A stretch of DNA of 64,000 bases, taken from NCBI GenBank assembly GCA_963703165.1, contig OY969798.1, positions 2,418,001 through 2,482,000 of the forward strand. Reading direction: 5' to 3'. The notes under the pieces were generated by a model that made no database searches, was not told where the DNA came from, and saw only the letters and a program-made list of their open reading frames with translations. This DNA comes from JBQTKD01 sp963703165 (GTDB lineage: Bacteria; Actinomycetota; Actinomycetes; Sporichthyales; Sporichthyaceae). A program made the position numbers and the translations under genes. Positions 24,809 to 32,274 of this stretch are shown here, one piece after another; within the stretch, counting starts at the first letter, position 1; each line of letters opens with the position of its first letter.

Positions 24809-26613
24809 GCGAGGGTCGCCTGCTGGGCAGTCGGTACGAACTGAGCGAGGTGCTCGGTCGTGGTGGCATGGCCGAGGTGCGTCTGGGTCGGGACGTGCGT
24901 CTCGGTCGGACGGTCGCGGTCAAGACGTTGCGTTCGGACCTCGTGACCGATTCGACCTTCCAGGCACGCTTCCGCCGTGAGGCGCAGTCCGCGGCGTCGC
25001 TGAACCACCCCGCGATCGTGTCGGTCTACGACACCGGCGAGGACGTCGTCGACGGCGTCCCGGTGCCCTACATCGTCATGGAGTACGTCGACGGCCAGAC
25101 GTTGCGCGAGCTGCTGAACTCCGGACGCAAGCTGCTGCCCGAGCGCGCGCTGGAGATCACCGCGGGGACGTTGGCGGCGCTGGACTACAGCCACCACAAC
25201 GGGATCGTGCACCGCGACATCAAGCCCGGCAACGTCATGCTGACCCGCTCCGGCACCGTCAAGGTCATGGACTTCGGCATCGCTCGCGCGGTCGCCGACG
25301 CCTCTTCGTCGATGACCTCGACCCAGGCCGTGATCGGCACCGCCCAGTACCTGTCGCCGGAGCAGGCCAAGGGCGAGAAGGTCGACGCCCGCTCGGACCT
25401 GTACTCCACCGGGTGCCTGCTCTACGAACTGCTCACCGGCGAGCCCCCGTTCACCGGCGACTCCCCTGTGGCCGTCGCGTACCAGCACGTGCGGGAGAAC
25501 CCGAAGCCCCCGTCGCAGGTGGACTCCGCGGTGACCCCGGCGATGGACGCCATCGTGCTGAAGTCCCTCGCGAAGAACGTCGACAACCGGTACCAGTCCG
25601 CCGCGGAGATGCGCGACGACATCGAGCGGGCCTTGGACGGCCAGCCGGTCAACGCCCCCGCCGTGATGCTGGAGGGCCCGCCCGAGACGCGCCGCCCCGG
25701 TGCGGGCGGGGCACCGACCACGGCAATGCCGGCGGTCCAGGAACCCGGCCGCAAGAAGCGCGTGATCGGCCTGGTGGCGCTGCTGATCGCCGCCATCGCG
25801 GTCGCCGGTCTCGGCCTGTTCATCGGTCGGAGCATCTTCGGTACCAAGGCCGACAAGGTCGAGGTGCCGAACCTGGAGGGCGTCACCCAGAAGCAGGCCG
25901 AGGCGACGCTGAAGGCGCGCGACCTCGAAGCGGTGATCAGTTTCCAGAACTCCCCGACGGTCTCCGAGGGTCGCGTCATCTCGCAGGACCCCGCCGCGCG
26001 CAGCACCGTCAGCAGCGGCACCAGGGTCACGGTAGTCGTCTCGCAGGGCGAGGTGCGCTCCGTCGTCCCCGAACTGGTCGGGCTTTCACTGGCCGCGGCA
26101 AAGAAGGCGATCACGGAAGCGCGCCTGGTGGCCGGCAAGATCACCATGGCGAACTCCGACCGCCCCGACGGCGAGGTACTCGTCAGCAGCCCGAAGGCCG
26201 GGTCCCGCCTTGCCCCGGAGTCCCGGGTCAACCTGCGGGTCTCCAACGGCGTCCCGTTGATCGAGGTGCCGAACGTCGTCGGCCTGACCTACGCCACGGC
26301 GTACTCGACCCTGATCCAGGCCGGGTTCAAGGTGCCGGAGCCGGCGCAGGAAGTCTCCGACGACGTCCCCGCCGGGTCGGTGCTCAAGCAGATCCCGCAG
26401 GCCGGCACGAAGCTGCCGCGGAACTCGATCGTCACGATCGTCATCGCCGCCGCACCGGAGGTCGAGCCGGAGCCGACGCCGGAACCCGAGCCCACGCTCG
26501 AGCCGGAACCGACCCTGTCACCCGAGCCCGACCCGCCGCTGTTCCCGATCGAGGACGGCATGGAGGTCCCGGCGGGTTGGCCGCTGGGCCTCGCGGGACG
26601 TCCGAACGACTGA
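24805..26613 (+). CDS. pknB: Ser/Thr protein kinase PknB with three PASTA domains
   Basis: A 602-residue kinase from TTG 24805, coupled to pknA. Kinase domain about 11-275: GRGGMAEVRLG, VAVKTL, HRDIKPGNVML, DFGIARA, and activation loop SSMTSTQAVIGTAQYLSPEQ (TxT-type). Transmembrane helix near 317-339. Three PASTA repeats begin near residues 351 (VEVPNLEGVTQKQAEATL), 419 (VVPELVGLSLAAAKKAI) and 487 (IEVPNVVGLTYATAYSTL). M. tuberculosis PknB has four. The tail (about 553-602) is a Glu-Pro repeat. The PASTA part is expected to sense muropeptides or lipid II and the kinase to regulate cell-wall enzymes. Last gene of the block. Confidence 0.95.
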   Translation: MSEGRLLGSRYELSEVLGRGGMAEVRLGRDVRLGRTVAVKTLRSDLVTDSTFQARFRREAQSAASLNHPAIVSVYDTGEDVVDGVPVPYIVMEYVDGQTLRELLNSGRKLLPERALEITAGTLAALDYSHHNGIVHRDIKPGNVMLTRSGTVKVMDFGIARAVADASSSMTSTQAVIGTAQYLSPEQAKGEKVDARSDLYSTGCLLYELLTGEPPFTGDSPVAVAYQHVRENPKPPSQVDSAVTPAMDAIVLKSLAKNVDNRYQSAAEMRDDIERALDGQPVNAPAVMLEGPPETRRPGAGGAPTTAMPAVQEPGRKKRVIGLVALLIAAIAVAGLGLFIGRSIFGTKADKVEVPNLEGVTQKQAEATLKARDLEAVISFQNSPTVSEGRVISQDPAARSTVSSGTRVTVVVSQGEVRSVVPELVGLSLAAAKKAITEARLVAGKITMANSDRPDGEVLVSSPKAGSRLAPESRVNLRVSNGVPLIEVPNVVGLTYATAYSTLIQAGFKVPEPAQEVSDDVPAGSVLKQIPQAGTKLPRNSIVTIVIAAAPEVEPEPTPEPEPTLEPEPTLSPEPDPPLFPIEDGMEVPAGWPLGLAGRPND

Positions 26614-26617
26614 GGCC

Positions 26618-27256
26618 TCAGGCGGTCGCGGCGGCCTGACCGACGACCGGCGCGAGGCCGTGTGAACGCTCGACGGCGTCGGTGTGCCCGCAGCGCACCA
26701 GCCAGTTGGCGAGCATGCGGTGCCCACCCTCGGTGAGCACGGACTCGGGGTGGAACTGCACACCCTCGACGTTCTGCGTGCGGTGCCGCGCGGCCATGAT
26801 GACGCCCGACGCGGTGCGGGCGGTGACCTCGAGGTCCGCGGGCACCGTTTCCGGGTCGATGGCCAGCGAGTGGTATCGGGTCGCAGTGAACGGCTTCGGC
26901 AGGCCGGCCAGCACCCCGGCGCCGTCGTGCTCGACGAGGCTCGTCTTGCCGTGCAGCAGCTCCGGGGCCCGCCCGACCCGGGCGCCGTAGGCGACCCCGA
27001 TCGACTGCAGCCCGAGGCACACCCCGAACAGCGGCACCCCGACGGCCGCGGCGTGCCCGACCATCTCGATGCAGACCCCGGCCGATTCCGGCGTCCCCGG
27101 TCCGGGCGAGAGCAGCACCCCGTCGAAGTCGTCGGCGGCGTCGACCGGCACGGCGTCGTTGCGCCGCACGTCGCAGTCCGCCCCCAGCTGCTGCAGGTAC
27201 TGCACCAGGTTGAAGACGAAGCTGTCGTAGTTGTCGACGACCAGGATCCGTGTCAC
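26618..27256 (-). CDS. trpG: Anthranilate/aminodeoxychorismate synthase glutamine amidotransferase subunit
   Basis: A 212-residue class I glutamine amidotransferase: NYDSFVFNLVQYL, LLSPGPGTPESAG, nucleophile Cys80 (FGVCLGLQ), and His169/Glu171 (QFHPESVLT) complete the triad. It supplies ammonia from glutamine to a chorismate-using partner (TrpE or PabB) that is not in this window, so trpG versus pabA cannot be settled; the pknB-adjacent copy in actinobacteria is usually named trpG/pabA. It is convergent with pknB (4 bp apart). Upstream lie two TCAGTACTGA palindromes (27277-27351), candidate operators. Confidence 0.93.
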   Translation of the reverse strand: MTRILVVDNYDSFVFNLVQYLQQLGADCDVRRNDAVPVDAADDFDGVLLSPGPGTPESAGVCIEMVGHAAAVGVPLFGVCLGLQSIGVAYGARVGRAPELLHGKTSLVEHDGAGVLAGLPKPFTATRYHSLAIDPETVPADLEVTARTASGVIMAARHRTQNVEGVQFHPESVLTEGGHRMLANWLVRCGHTDAVERSHGLAPVVGQAAATA

Positions 27257-27276
27257 GACCGAATCCTAAGCTCGTT

Positions 27277-27351
27277 GCTCAGTACTGACTGCACGGGCGA
27301 ATCCGCGCCCGAAATGTCCCGGTTTGTCATGCGCTCCGGTCAGTACTGAGC
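27277..27351. promoter_or_regulatory. Pair of TCAGTACTGA palindromes in inverted arrangement
   Basis: GCTCAGTACTGAC at 27277-27289 and its exact reverse complement GTCAGTACTGAGC at 27339-27351. Each contains the 10-bp palindrome TCAGTACTGA. They lie 20-95 bp upstream of trpG, in the gap after the small membrane protein gene (stop 27366). Paired dimeric operator sites are the simplest reading; a large hairpin with a 49-nt loop is an alternative. No known regulator is assigned. Confidence 0.55.
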
Positions 27352-27365
27352 GCGGCGACCACCCG

Positions 27366-27536
27366 CTACGGCGTCTCGCCGCCGACCTCGCCGACCTGGT
27401 TGAACGGCAGACGCGGGTCGAGCCACGGGAAGAAGTACTCGAACAGGCCGTAGACGACGGCCACGGCGAGCATGAGGCTCAGCAGCGTCTTCACGAGGAA
27501 GGGGCCGGGCAGAATGCGCCAGATCCAGGAGTACAT
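27366..27536 (-). CDS. Small membrane protein next to sortase (56 aa)
   Basis: A short ORF from ATG 27536 to TAG 27366, five bases after the sortase stop. The protein starts MYSWIWRILPGPFLVK, has one hydrophobic helix (TLLSLMLAVAVVYGLFEYFF) and ends with an acidic/Gly-rich tail (FNQVGEVGGETP). Short proteins of exactly this design sit beside class E sortase/DUF881 genes in many actinobacteria, which supports it as a real gene. Function unknown; a membrane partner of the sortase is a guess. Confidence 0.82.
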   Translation of the reverse strand: MYSWIWRILPGPFLVKTLLSLMLAVAVVYGLFEYFFPWLDPRLPFNQVGEVGGETP

Positions 27537-27541
27537 CGCGC

Positions 27542-28288
27542 TCAGGCCTTCATGTAGTCGAGTTCGGCGGGCATCTTTCCGTCACCGGTCTTCTTGATCT
27601 CCTTGGTGAGCTCCCCGTAGACGATGAGGCGGCTGGAGCTGCCCCAACGCGGGTGACAGGTGACCAGGGTGATCAGCTTCTCGGTGGGGGTGACGCCCGG
27701 CTGCTCGGGCACGGGGAGCACGACGCTGCCGTTGTCCGGGTTGACGAGCTTCCAGGCCTTGCCGCCCGCGCCGTCCATCTCGTTGACCTTGTAGACGTAG
27801 TACTTGTCGCGGGTCTCGACGATGACCTTGTCGCCGGGCTGGATCTCGTTCAGGTACGCGAAGGGCTCACCGTGGGTCGCGCGGTGCGCGGCGACGGAGA
27901 AGTTGCCGACCTTGCCCGGCAGCACGGACTTCGGGAAGTGCCCGACGCCCTTGGCCAGGTCGTCCAGCTCGACGCCCTCAACGATCGGCTTCTGCCACTT
28001 CTTGCCCAGCCGCTCGATGTACATGATCCCGAGGGCCTTGCCGGGCAGCGGCTTGTTCTCCGCGACGGCCGCGGGGGCGCTCCACTGCTCACGCAGGTCG
28101 CCGCGGAGGCCCTCCGCCTTGCGGTCGGCCTCGAGGTTGGTCCAGTACAGCTGGTATACGACGAGCAGCAGCATGATCAACCCGAGGGTGATCATGAGCT
28201 CGCCGAGCCAGTGGACGGCGGTACGCCCGAGGTTGCGCCCGCGGCCCGGACGGGGCGGCGGCGCAGAGCGCGTGATGATCGTGGTCAT
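27542..28288 (-). CDS. Class E sortase
   Basis: A 248-residue sortase. ATG 28288 is chosen since GGGGGA lies 6-12 nt upstream; GTG 28303 is an in-frame alternative. Arg/Pro-rich N-terminus, one transmembrane helix (about 30-48), then the sortase barrel: His135 (VAAHRAT), catalytic Cys211 in TLVTCHP, and Arg220 (SSSRLIV). TLVTCHP is the class E form. Class E enzymes usually recognise LAxTG-like signals and attach proteins to the wall; no substrate with such a signal was noticed in this window. Operon with the small membrane protein downstream. Confidence 0.92.
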   Translation of the reverse strand: MTTIITRSAPPPRPGRGRNLGRTAVHWLGELMITLGLIMLLLVVYQLYWTNLEADRKAEGLRGDLREQWSAPAAVAENKPLPGKALGIMYIERLGKKWQKPIVEGVELDDLAKGVGHFPKSVLPGKVGNFSVAAHRATHGEPFAYLNEIQPGDKVIVETRDKYYVYKVNEMDGAGGKAWKLVNPDNGSVVLPVPEQPGVTPTEKLITLVTCHPRWGSSSRLIVYGELTKEIKKTGDGKMPAELDYMKA

Positions 28289-28352
28289 GACCCGTTCCCC
28301 CACGGACAGGCCGACCTGACGTACGGCATTCGTCCCCCAGACCGCATCGCGG

Positions 28353-29171
28353 TCACCCCGGACGCCCCGACGGCGACGGACTCGGCACCTCGAGGTTCTC
28401 GACCGCGTGCTGCAGGTCGAGTGTCCCCGAGTACGCCGGCACGGTCAGCCGAGCGCCCCTTGACACCTGATAACCAAGACCATAGGCCGCGACGTAGTCC
28501 TGGTAGTTGGAAATCGCCGAAGACGCCTTCAAAGCGGCAGTCAATCGTGATACGTCGCCGATCGCGGTGACCGCATATGGCGGGGAGTACACCCTGTCCT
28601 GCAGTAGGAGCACATTTCCCACACATCGCACCGCGCTGGTCGAGATGATCCGTTGGTCCATGAGCTGCACCGCGGTGGCCCCGCCCGCCCACATGGCGTT
28701 CACCACGGCCTGCAGGTCCTGCTGATGCACGACCAAATCGTCCGGGGTGGGCTGCGGCAGCCCGGGATAACTGCGCTCGATCGCCCCGGGCGGAGCGTCG
28801 TCGAGCGTGATCCGCATTCCCTGCCCGGTCGCCGCGGTCAACCCCGCGTTCCCGGCGATGCGGTCGGCCTCGGCACGCACCTGCTTGGCGGTGGCGTCCC
28901 CGGCAGCGGCCGAGAGCCGGTCGACCTCGGCCCGGAGCCGGTCCCCGGTGCCGCCGATGCGTTCGTTGCGCTGCTCGGCCTGGCGGATCAGGTCGATCAG
29001 GCGGGTGTTCTCCGCCGATCGGAGGTTGGTCCCGCGGGCGGTGTTCGCGGTGACGGCGAACAGAAGTCCGGCCATGGCGAGCACCAGCGGAACCCCGAGG
29101 CGCCAACGCGACGTTCCCCCTGATGACGGAGCCTTCGGGGTCGCGTCGGAAGCCGGAGGCGGCGCGATCAT
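28353..29171 (-). CDS. DUF881 family membrane protein
   Basis: A 272-residue protein: cytoplasmic Pro/Ser-rich N-terminus, one transmembrane helix (RLGVPLVLAMAGLLFAV), a coiled-coil-like stretch (RLIDLIRQAEQRNERI onward) and the DUF881 core with MRITLDDAP, DLQAVVNAMWAGGATAVQLM, QRIISTSAVRCVGN and PPYAVTAIGDV. This family is conserved next to crgA and sortase genes in actinobacteria and is linked to cell division genes. Divergent from crgA with 37 bp between them. Biochemical function unknown. Confidence 0.9.
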   Translation of the reverse strand: MIAPPPASDATPKAPSSGGTSRWRLGVPLVLAMAGLLFAVTANTARGTNLRSAENTRLIDLIRQAEQRNERIGGTGDRLRAEVDRLSAAAGDATAKQVRAEADRIAGNAGLTAATGQGMRITLDDAPPGAIERSYPGLPQPTPDDLVVHQQDLQAVVNAMWAGGATAVQLMDQRIISTSAVRCVGNVLLLQDRVYSPPYAVTAIGDVSRLTAALKASSAISNYQDYVAAYGLGYQVSRGARLTVPAYSGTLDLQHAVENLEVPSPSPSGRPG

Positions 29172-29208
29172 GCCGCTACGCTAGCCGACAGGGAAATACG
29201 GAGGGGTC

Positions 29209-29481
29209 ATGCCGAAGTCGCGTATCCGCAAGAAGGACAAGCCGGGCAGCATCGATGCCGAGCTGTCCAAGATGGCCAAGGAAAAGAAGAAGGCTGCGGG
29301 CCGCGGCCAGGAGCTCGTGCTGCCCATCATGCTGGGCCTGTTCGGCATCGGTCTGGTCTGGATCGTCATGTACTACGTGTCCAGCGCCGACTATCCGATC
29401 CCGGCCGCCGGCAACTACAACCTGCTGATCGGCTTCGGCTTCATCACCGGCGGGTTCATCGCTGCGACGAAGTGGCAGTGA
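29209..29481 (+). CDS. crgA: Cell division protein CrgA
   Basis: A 90-residue protein with a Lys/Arg-rich N-terminus (PKSRIRKKDKPG), two transmembrane helices (about 36-56 and 68-86) and the family tail GGFIAATKWQ. CrgA sits at the septum and, from Streptomyces and mycobacterial work, interacts with FtsZ/PBPs and restrains or coordinates Z-ring formation. Start ATG 29209 preceded by GGAGG. Its 3' end overlaps the rhomboid gene tail-to-tail by 26 bp. Confidence 0.96.
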   Translation: MPKSRIRKKDKPGSIDAELSKMAKEKKKAAGRGQELVLPIMLGLFGIGLVWIVMYYVSSADYPIPAAGNYNLLIGFGFITGGFIAATKWQ

Positions 29482-30436
29482 CCCTCTCCCGAGCCGAATA
29501 ACAACCGTGTAGTTCTCCACATGAGTTGTCCCCAGTGTGGACAACTCCGGTCGCGCTCGGGCCCATCCCGAAGAACAACTGCTCGTTCTTGATGCGGTCC
29601 GTGCGCACCGCGACCATCGCCGACAAGGCCAGCGCGACGACGACGCATGCGCTCACGTGCCACACCAGGCGGTGGTGCCGTGGGGCGTAGACGTAGACCG
29701 CGCCCAGGGCCAGGCCGGTGAGCAGCCCCCCGATGTGGCCGCGCCAGTCGATGTTCGAGATCAACATGCCCGGCAGGACCAGGATCGACAGCGAGATCAG
29801 GACCCCGCCGAAGTCGGAGTCGAAGCGCCGCTCGACCACCAGCAGCGCGCCGATGACACCGAAGACGGCGCCCGACGCGCCCAACGAGGCCGTCAGCGGG
29901 GAGTTGAACAGGTAGGACGCGGTCGAGCCGCCGAGCGCACAGATCAGGTACGTCGCCAGGAACCGCGACCGGCCCAGCGCCGCTTCCAACGGGCGTCCGA
30001 ACAGGTAGAGAAACAGCATGTTCAGGGCGATGTGGAAGGTCTGCTGGTGCAGGAAGGCCGCCGTGAACAGGCGGTAGTAGCCGCCCTCGGCCACACCCTG
30101 GCCCTGCGCGGAGTACGGGGTGAGCAGCAGCCGCTCCAGGAGCTCGTCGGAGCCCTGCACCGCGAGGAACAGCGCGACGTTGATCCCCAGAATGATCATG
30201 GTGATCAGGCCGGTGTTGGACCGGACCGTCCCGCCCAGGACCGTGCGGGGGACGCGGATGTTCTTGTTGCCCTCCTTGACGCACTCCGGGCACTGGAAGC
30301 CGACGGACGCCGAGATCATGTCGTCCGGGCAGATATAGCGCTCGCAGCGACCGCACCGGACGTAGGTCTCCCGGTCCGGGTGCCGGTAACAGGTGGGCGG
30401 GGCACCCCCGGGCGGGACGGGCGCGGCGTCGGACAT
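29456..30436 (-). CDS. Rhomboid-family intramembrane serine protease with N-terminal zinc finger
   Basis: A 326-residue protein. Residues 16-52 form a B-box-like zinc site (Cys16, His19, Cys28/31, Cys36, Cys49/52). Six or seven transmembrane helices follow, with rhomboid motifs FHIALNMLFLYLFG, catalytic Ser188 in GASGAVFG and His234 in RGHIGGLLTG. The last about 30 residues (after FFGMGPSA) are unlike the rest and are encoded over the crgA 3' end and a set of DnaA-box-like sequences, so they look like read-through of former intergenic DNA. The same gene stands next to crgA and ppiA in Streptomyces. Substrates unknown. Confidence 0.92.
   Translation of the reverse strand: MSDAAPVPPGGAPPTCYRHPDRETYVRCGRCERYICPDDMISASVGFQCPECVKEGNKNIRVPRTVLGGTVRSNTGLITMIILGINVALFLAVQGSDELLERLLLTPYSAQGQGVAEGGYYRLFTAAFLHQQTFHIALNMLFLYLFGRPLEAALGRSRFLATYLICALGGSTASYLFNSPLTASLGASGAVFGVIGALLVVERRFDSDFGGVLISLSILVLPGMLISNIDWRGHIGGLLTGLALGAVYVYAPRHHRLVWHVSACVVVALALSAMVAVRTDRIKNEQLFFGMGPSATGVVHTGDNSCGELHGCYSARERVTATSSQR
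29513..29544. promoter_or_regulatory. Three DnaA-box-like 9-mers
   Basis: TTCTCCACA (29513-29521), TTGTCCCCA (29526-29534) and TGTGGACAA (29536-29544), the last being the exact reverse complement of the consensus TTGTCCACA; the others differ by one base each. They lie just after the crgA stop, within the non-conserved 3' tail of the rhomboid gene. A DnaA-binding or titration site is possible; a full origin is not supported because no AT-rich unwinding region or dnaA/dnaN genes are near. Confidence 0.5.
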
Positions 30437-30444
30437 CGTCGGGC

Positions 30445-30975
30445 TCAGACCTGCCGACGGTCAATGTTGATCACTTCGATGACGACGTCCTGCGCCGGAC
30501 GGTCCCGCGCCCCGGTCCGCACGGAGCCGATCCGCTCGACGACATCCTGGCTGGCCGTGTCCTCGACCTCACCGAAGATCGTGTGCTTCATGGTCAGCCA
30601 CGGGGTCTTCTCCATGGTGATGAAGAACTGGGAGCCGTTGGTCCCGGGGCCCGCGTTGGCCATGGCGAGCAGATAGGGGCGGTCGAAGACCAGCTCGGAG
30701 TGGAACTCGTCCTTGAACGTGTAGCCCGGGCCGCCGGTGCCGTTCCCCAGCGGGTCCCCGCCCTGGATCATGAACCCGGAGATCACGCGGTGGAAGACCG
30801 TGCCGGAGTACAGGGCCTCGGTGCTCTTCAACCCGGTGCGCGGATCCGTCCACTCGCGACCGCCCACGGACAGCCCGATGAAGTTCTTCACCGTCTGAGG
30901 CGCGTGGTCCGGGAAGAGCCGCACGGTGATCTCACCCAGGTTCGTGCGGATGATCGCGAAGAGCTCCTCGGCCAC
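30445..30975 (-). CDS. ppiA: Cyclophilin-type peptidyl-prolyl cis-trans isomerase
   Basis: A 176-residue cyclophilin from GTG 30975. The catalytic core is intact: FHRVISGFMIQGGDP, GPGTNGSQFFI, WLTMKHTIFGEV. There is no signal peptide, so it is cytoplasmic. It catalyses prolyl isomerisation during folding. It lies 8 bp upstream of the rhomboid gene on the same strand, an order also known from Streptomyces (ppiA next to a rhomboid and crgA). Confidence 0.95.
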   Translation of the reverse strand: MAEELFAIIRTNLGEITVRLFPDHAPQTVKNFIGLSVGGREWTDPRTGLKSTEALYSGTVFHRVISGFMIQGGDPLGNGTGGPGYTFKDEFHSELVFDRPYLLAMANAGPGTNGSQFFITMEKTPWLTMKHTIFGEVEDTASQDVVERIGSVRTGARDRPAQDVVIEVINIDRRQV

Positions 30976-31186
30976 TTACACCCCTCAGTCCGGACTGCAC
31001 CTCTGCGCTGCTCACGCTCACTGATCACAGCCTCGGCATCCTTTCACGACGCGCCTGTGATTCAGGTCGGGGCATGGACCCCCCACCGCGGGGGAAGTGT
31101 CTGAAGCAAGGTCGTTCCGGGCTGCCGCTCGGGACGCGAACGGACTTGCCGCGATCAGCTCGCGGATGAAGAGGAGACGACGACTC

Positions 31187-31666
31187 ATGGGTCGCAACGC
31201 CGCAGTTCTCGATGCCGCTTCCGACGCCCGCGACCGCCTCGCCCCGGCCGCGGCCGCGATCAAGCCGCAACTCGCCAGCGCGGGTGCAGCCCTCGCGCCG
31301 CACCTGGCGCACGCGGGCGTGAAGGCCCGTGACGTCGTCAACGACGAGGTGCTCCCGCGCGTCGTCGAGGGCTGGCGCGCCGCCCGCGTCGCCGCCGAGC
31401 CCGTCGCGATCGAGGCCGCACACCGCGGCAAGGCCGCCGCCGCCGCGTTGGCCGGTGCCGCCGTCGCCGCCTACCCGCAGAAGAAGAAGACTCACAAGGT
31501 GCGTACCACCCTGCTCATGGGTGCTGCCGTCGGCGCCGGCGTCGCCGCGTGGAAGGCCTGGAAGATGCCGCACGCCAGCGACGACTGGACCCACGCCGAC
31601 ACGTACAACGCCGGCAAGGACATCCCCTCGGCCCGCTCGGCCGGCACTCCCGCACACGCAAGCTGA
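31187..31666 (+). CDS. Ala-rich DUF5324-like protein
   Basis: A 159-residue protein rich in Ala and Arg. ATG 31187 is chosen because GAGGAG lies about 10 nt upstream. Layout: amphipathic helices with repeated A/H/K-rich motifs (DARDRLAPAAAAIKPQLASA), a basic patch PQKKKTHKVRT, then one hydrophobic helix (TLLMGAAVGAGVAAWKAWK) and a polar tail. The pattern resembles DUF5324 proteins found near ppiA/crgA in actinobacteria; this name is from memory of the pattern and not certain. Function unknown. Confidence 0.72.
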   Translation: MGRNAAVLDAASDARDRLAPAAAAIKPQLASAGAALAPHLAHAGVKARDVVNDEVLPRVVEGWRAARVAAEPVAIEAAHRGKAAAAALAGAAVAAYPQKKKTHKVRTTLLMGAAVGAGVAAWKAWKMPHASDDWTHADTYNAGKDIPSARSAGTPAHAS

Positions 31667-31668
31667 TC

Positions 31669-31899
31669 GTGGCGGGCAAGCACCGCCGCGGCGACCTGGT
31701 CGAGCCGGAGGGCGTCAACGCCGATCCGACGACCGAGCACGACACCGACCCCCACGCCGACGTGCGGAAGGGCGGGGACCCCGACGGTCCTCGCCCCGAC
31801 ACTCGCGCGGAGGAACCCAAGGTCGTCAGCCCGGAGTTCCAGCATCCTGACCCCCACTCCTCCTCGGTCGAGTGGTACGCCGAGGAAGGCGCGGAGTGA
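31669..31899 (+). CDS. Small acidic hypothetical protein (76 aa)
   Basis: Begins at GTG 31669, three bases after the previous stop, ends TGA 31899. The product is rich in Asp, Glu, Pro and His (DPTTEHDTDPHADVRKGG, SSSVEWYAEEGAE) and has no hydrophobic segment. Third codon positions are almost all G or C, as expected for a coding frame here. No clear ribosome site is seen, so translation may depend on coupling. Function unknown. Confidence 0.55.
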   Translation: MAGKHRRGDLVEPEGVNADPTTEHDTDPHADVRKGGDPDGPRPDTRAEEPKVVSPEFQHPDPHSSSVEWYAEEGAE

Positions 31900-31982
31900 G
31901 CGGCGCAACCGTTTCGCGACCGGGCCTGGTGTCCTGCTAACCTCCATCCCCTGACAGCGGGCCTTAGGCCCGCGTCGGAAAA

Positions 31983-32057
<75 letters not shown>

Positions 32058-32070
32058 CTTCTGAACAGAG

Positions 32071-32096
32071 CGCCTCCGGCCACGCGGCCGGGGGCG
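32071..32096 (+). terminator. Intrinsic terminator of tRNA-Ala
   Basis: 11-bp stem (cgcctccggcc / ggccgggggcg, one G-U) with a 4-nt loop, followed by TTT, 15 bp after the tRNA. Confidence 0.75.
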
Positions 32097-32148
32097 TTTC
32101 TCGTGGGCCCACCGGCCGCCGGGCGAACTGACCGTCTGGACAAGTAAG

Positions 32149-32177
32149 ACGCCTCCTGCTGATGTGGCAGGAGGCGT
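32149..32177 (+). terminator. Second hairpin terminator before the LCP gene
   Basis: 11-bp perfect stem (acgcctcctgc / gcaggaggcgt) with a 7-nt loop, followed by TCTGTGTTTTC. It may back up the tRNA-Ala terminator and isolate the LCP promoter. Confidence 0.65.
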
Positions 32178-32274
32178 TCTGTGTTTTCGAGGCATTCATC
32201 CGGGCGGCGTAACCATGCCGACAGAGCGGTAGCAGCGGGACAATCGTCGTGTCGGCTGCCTCGGGGGGAGGACG

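Noticed and set aside
29456..29560. Chromosomal replication origin
   Set aside because: Three DnaA-like boxes are not enough; no AT-rich region, no larger box array, and no dnaA or dnaN nearby.
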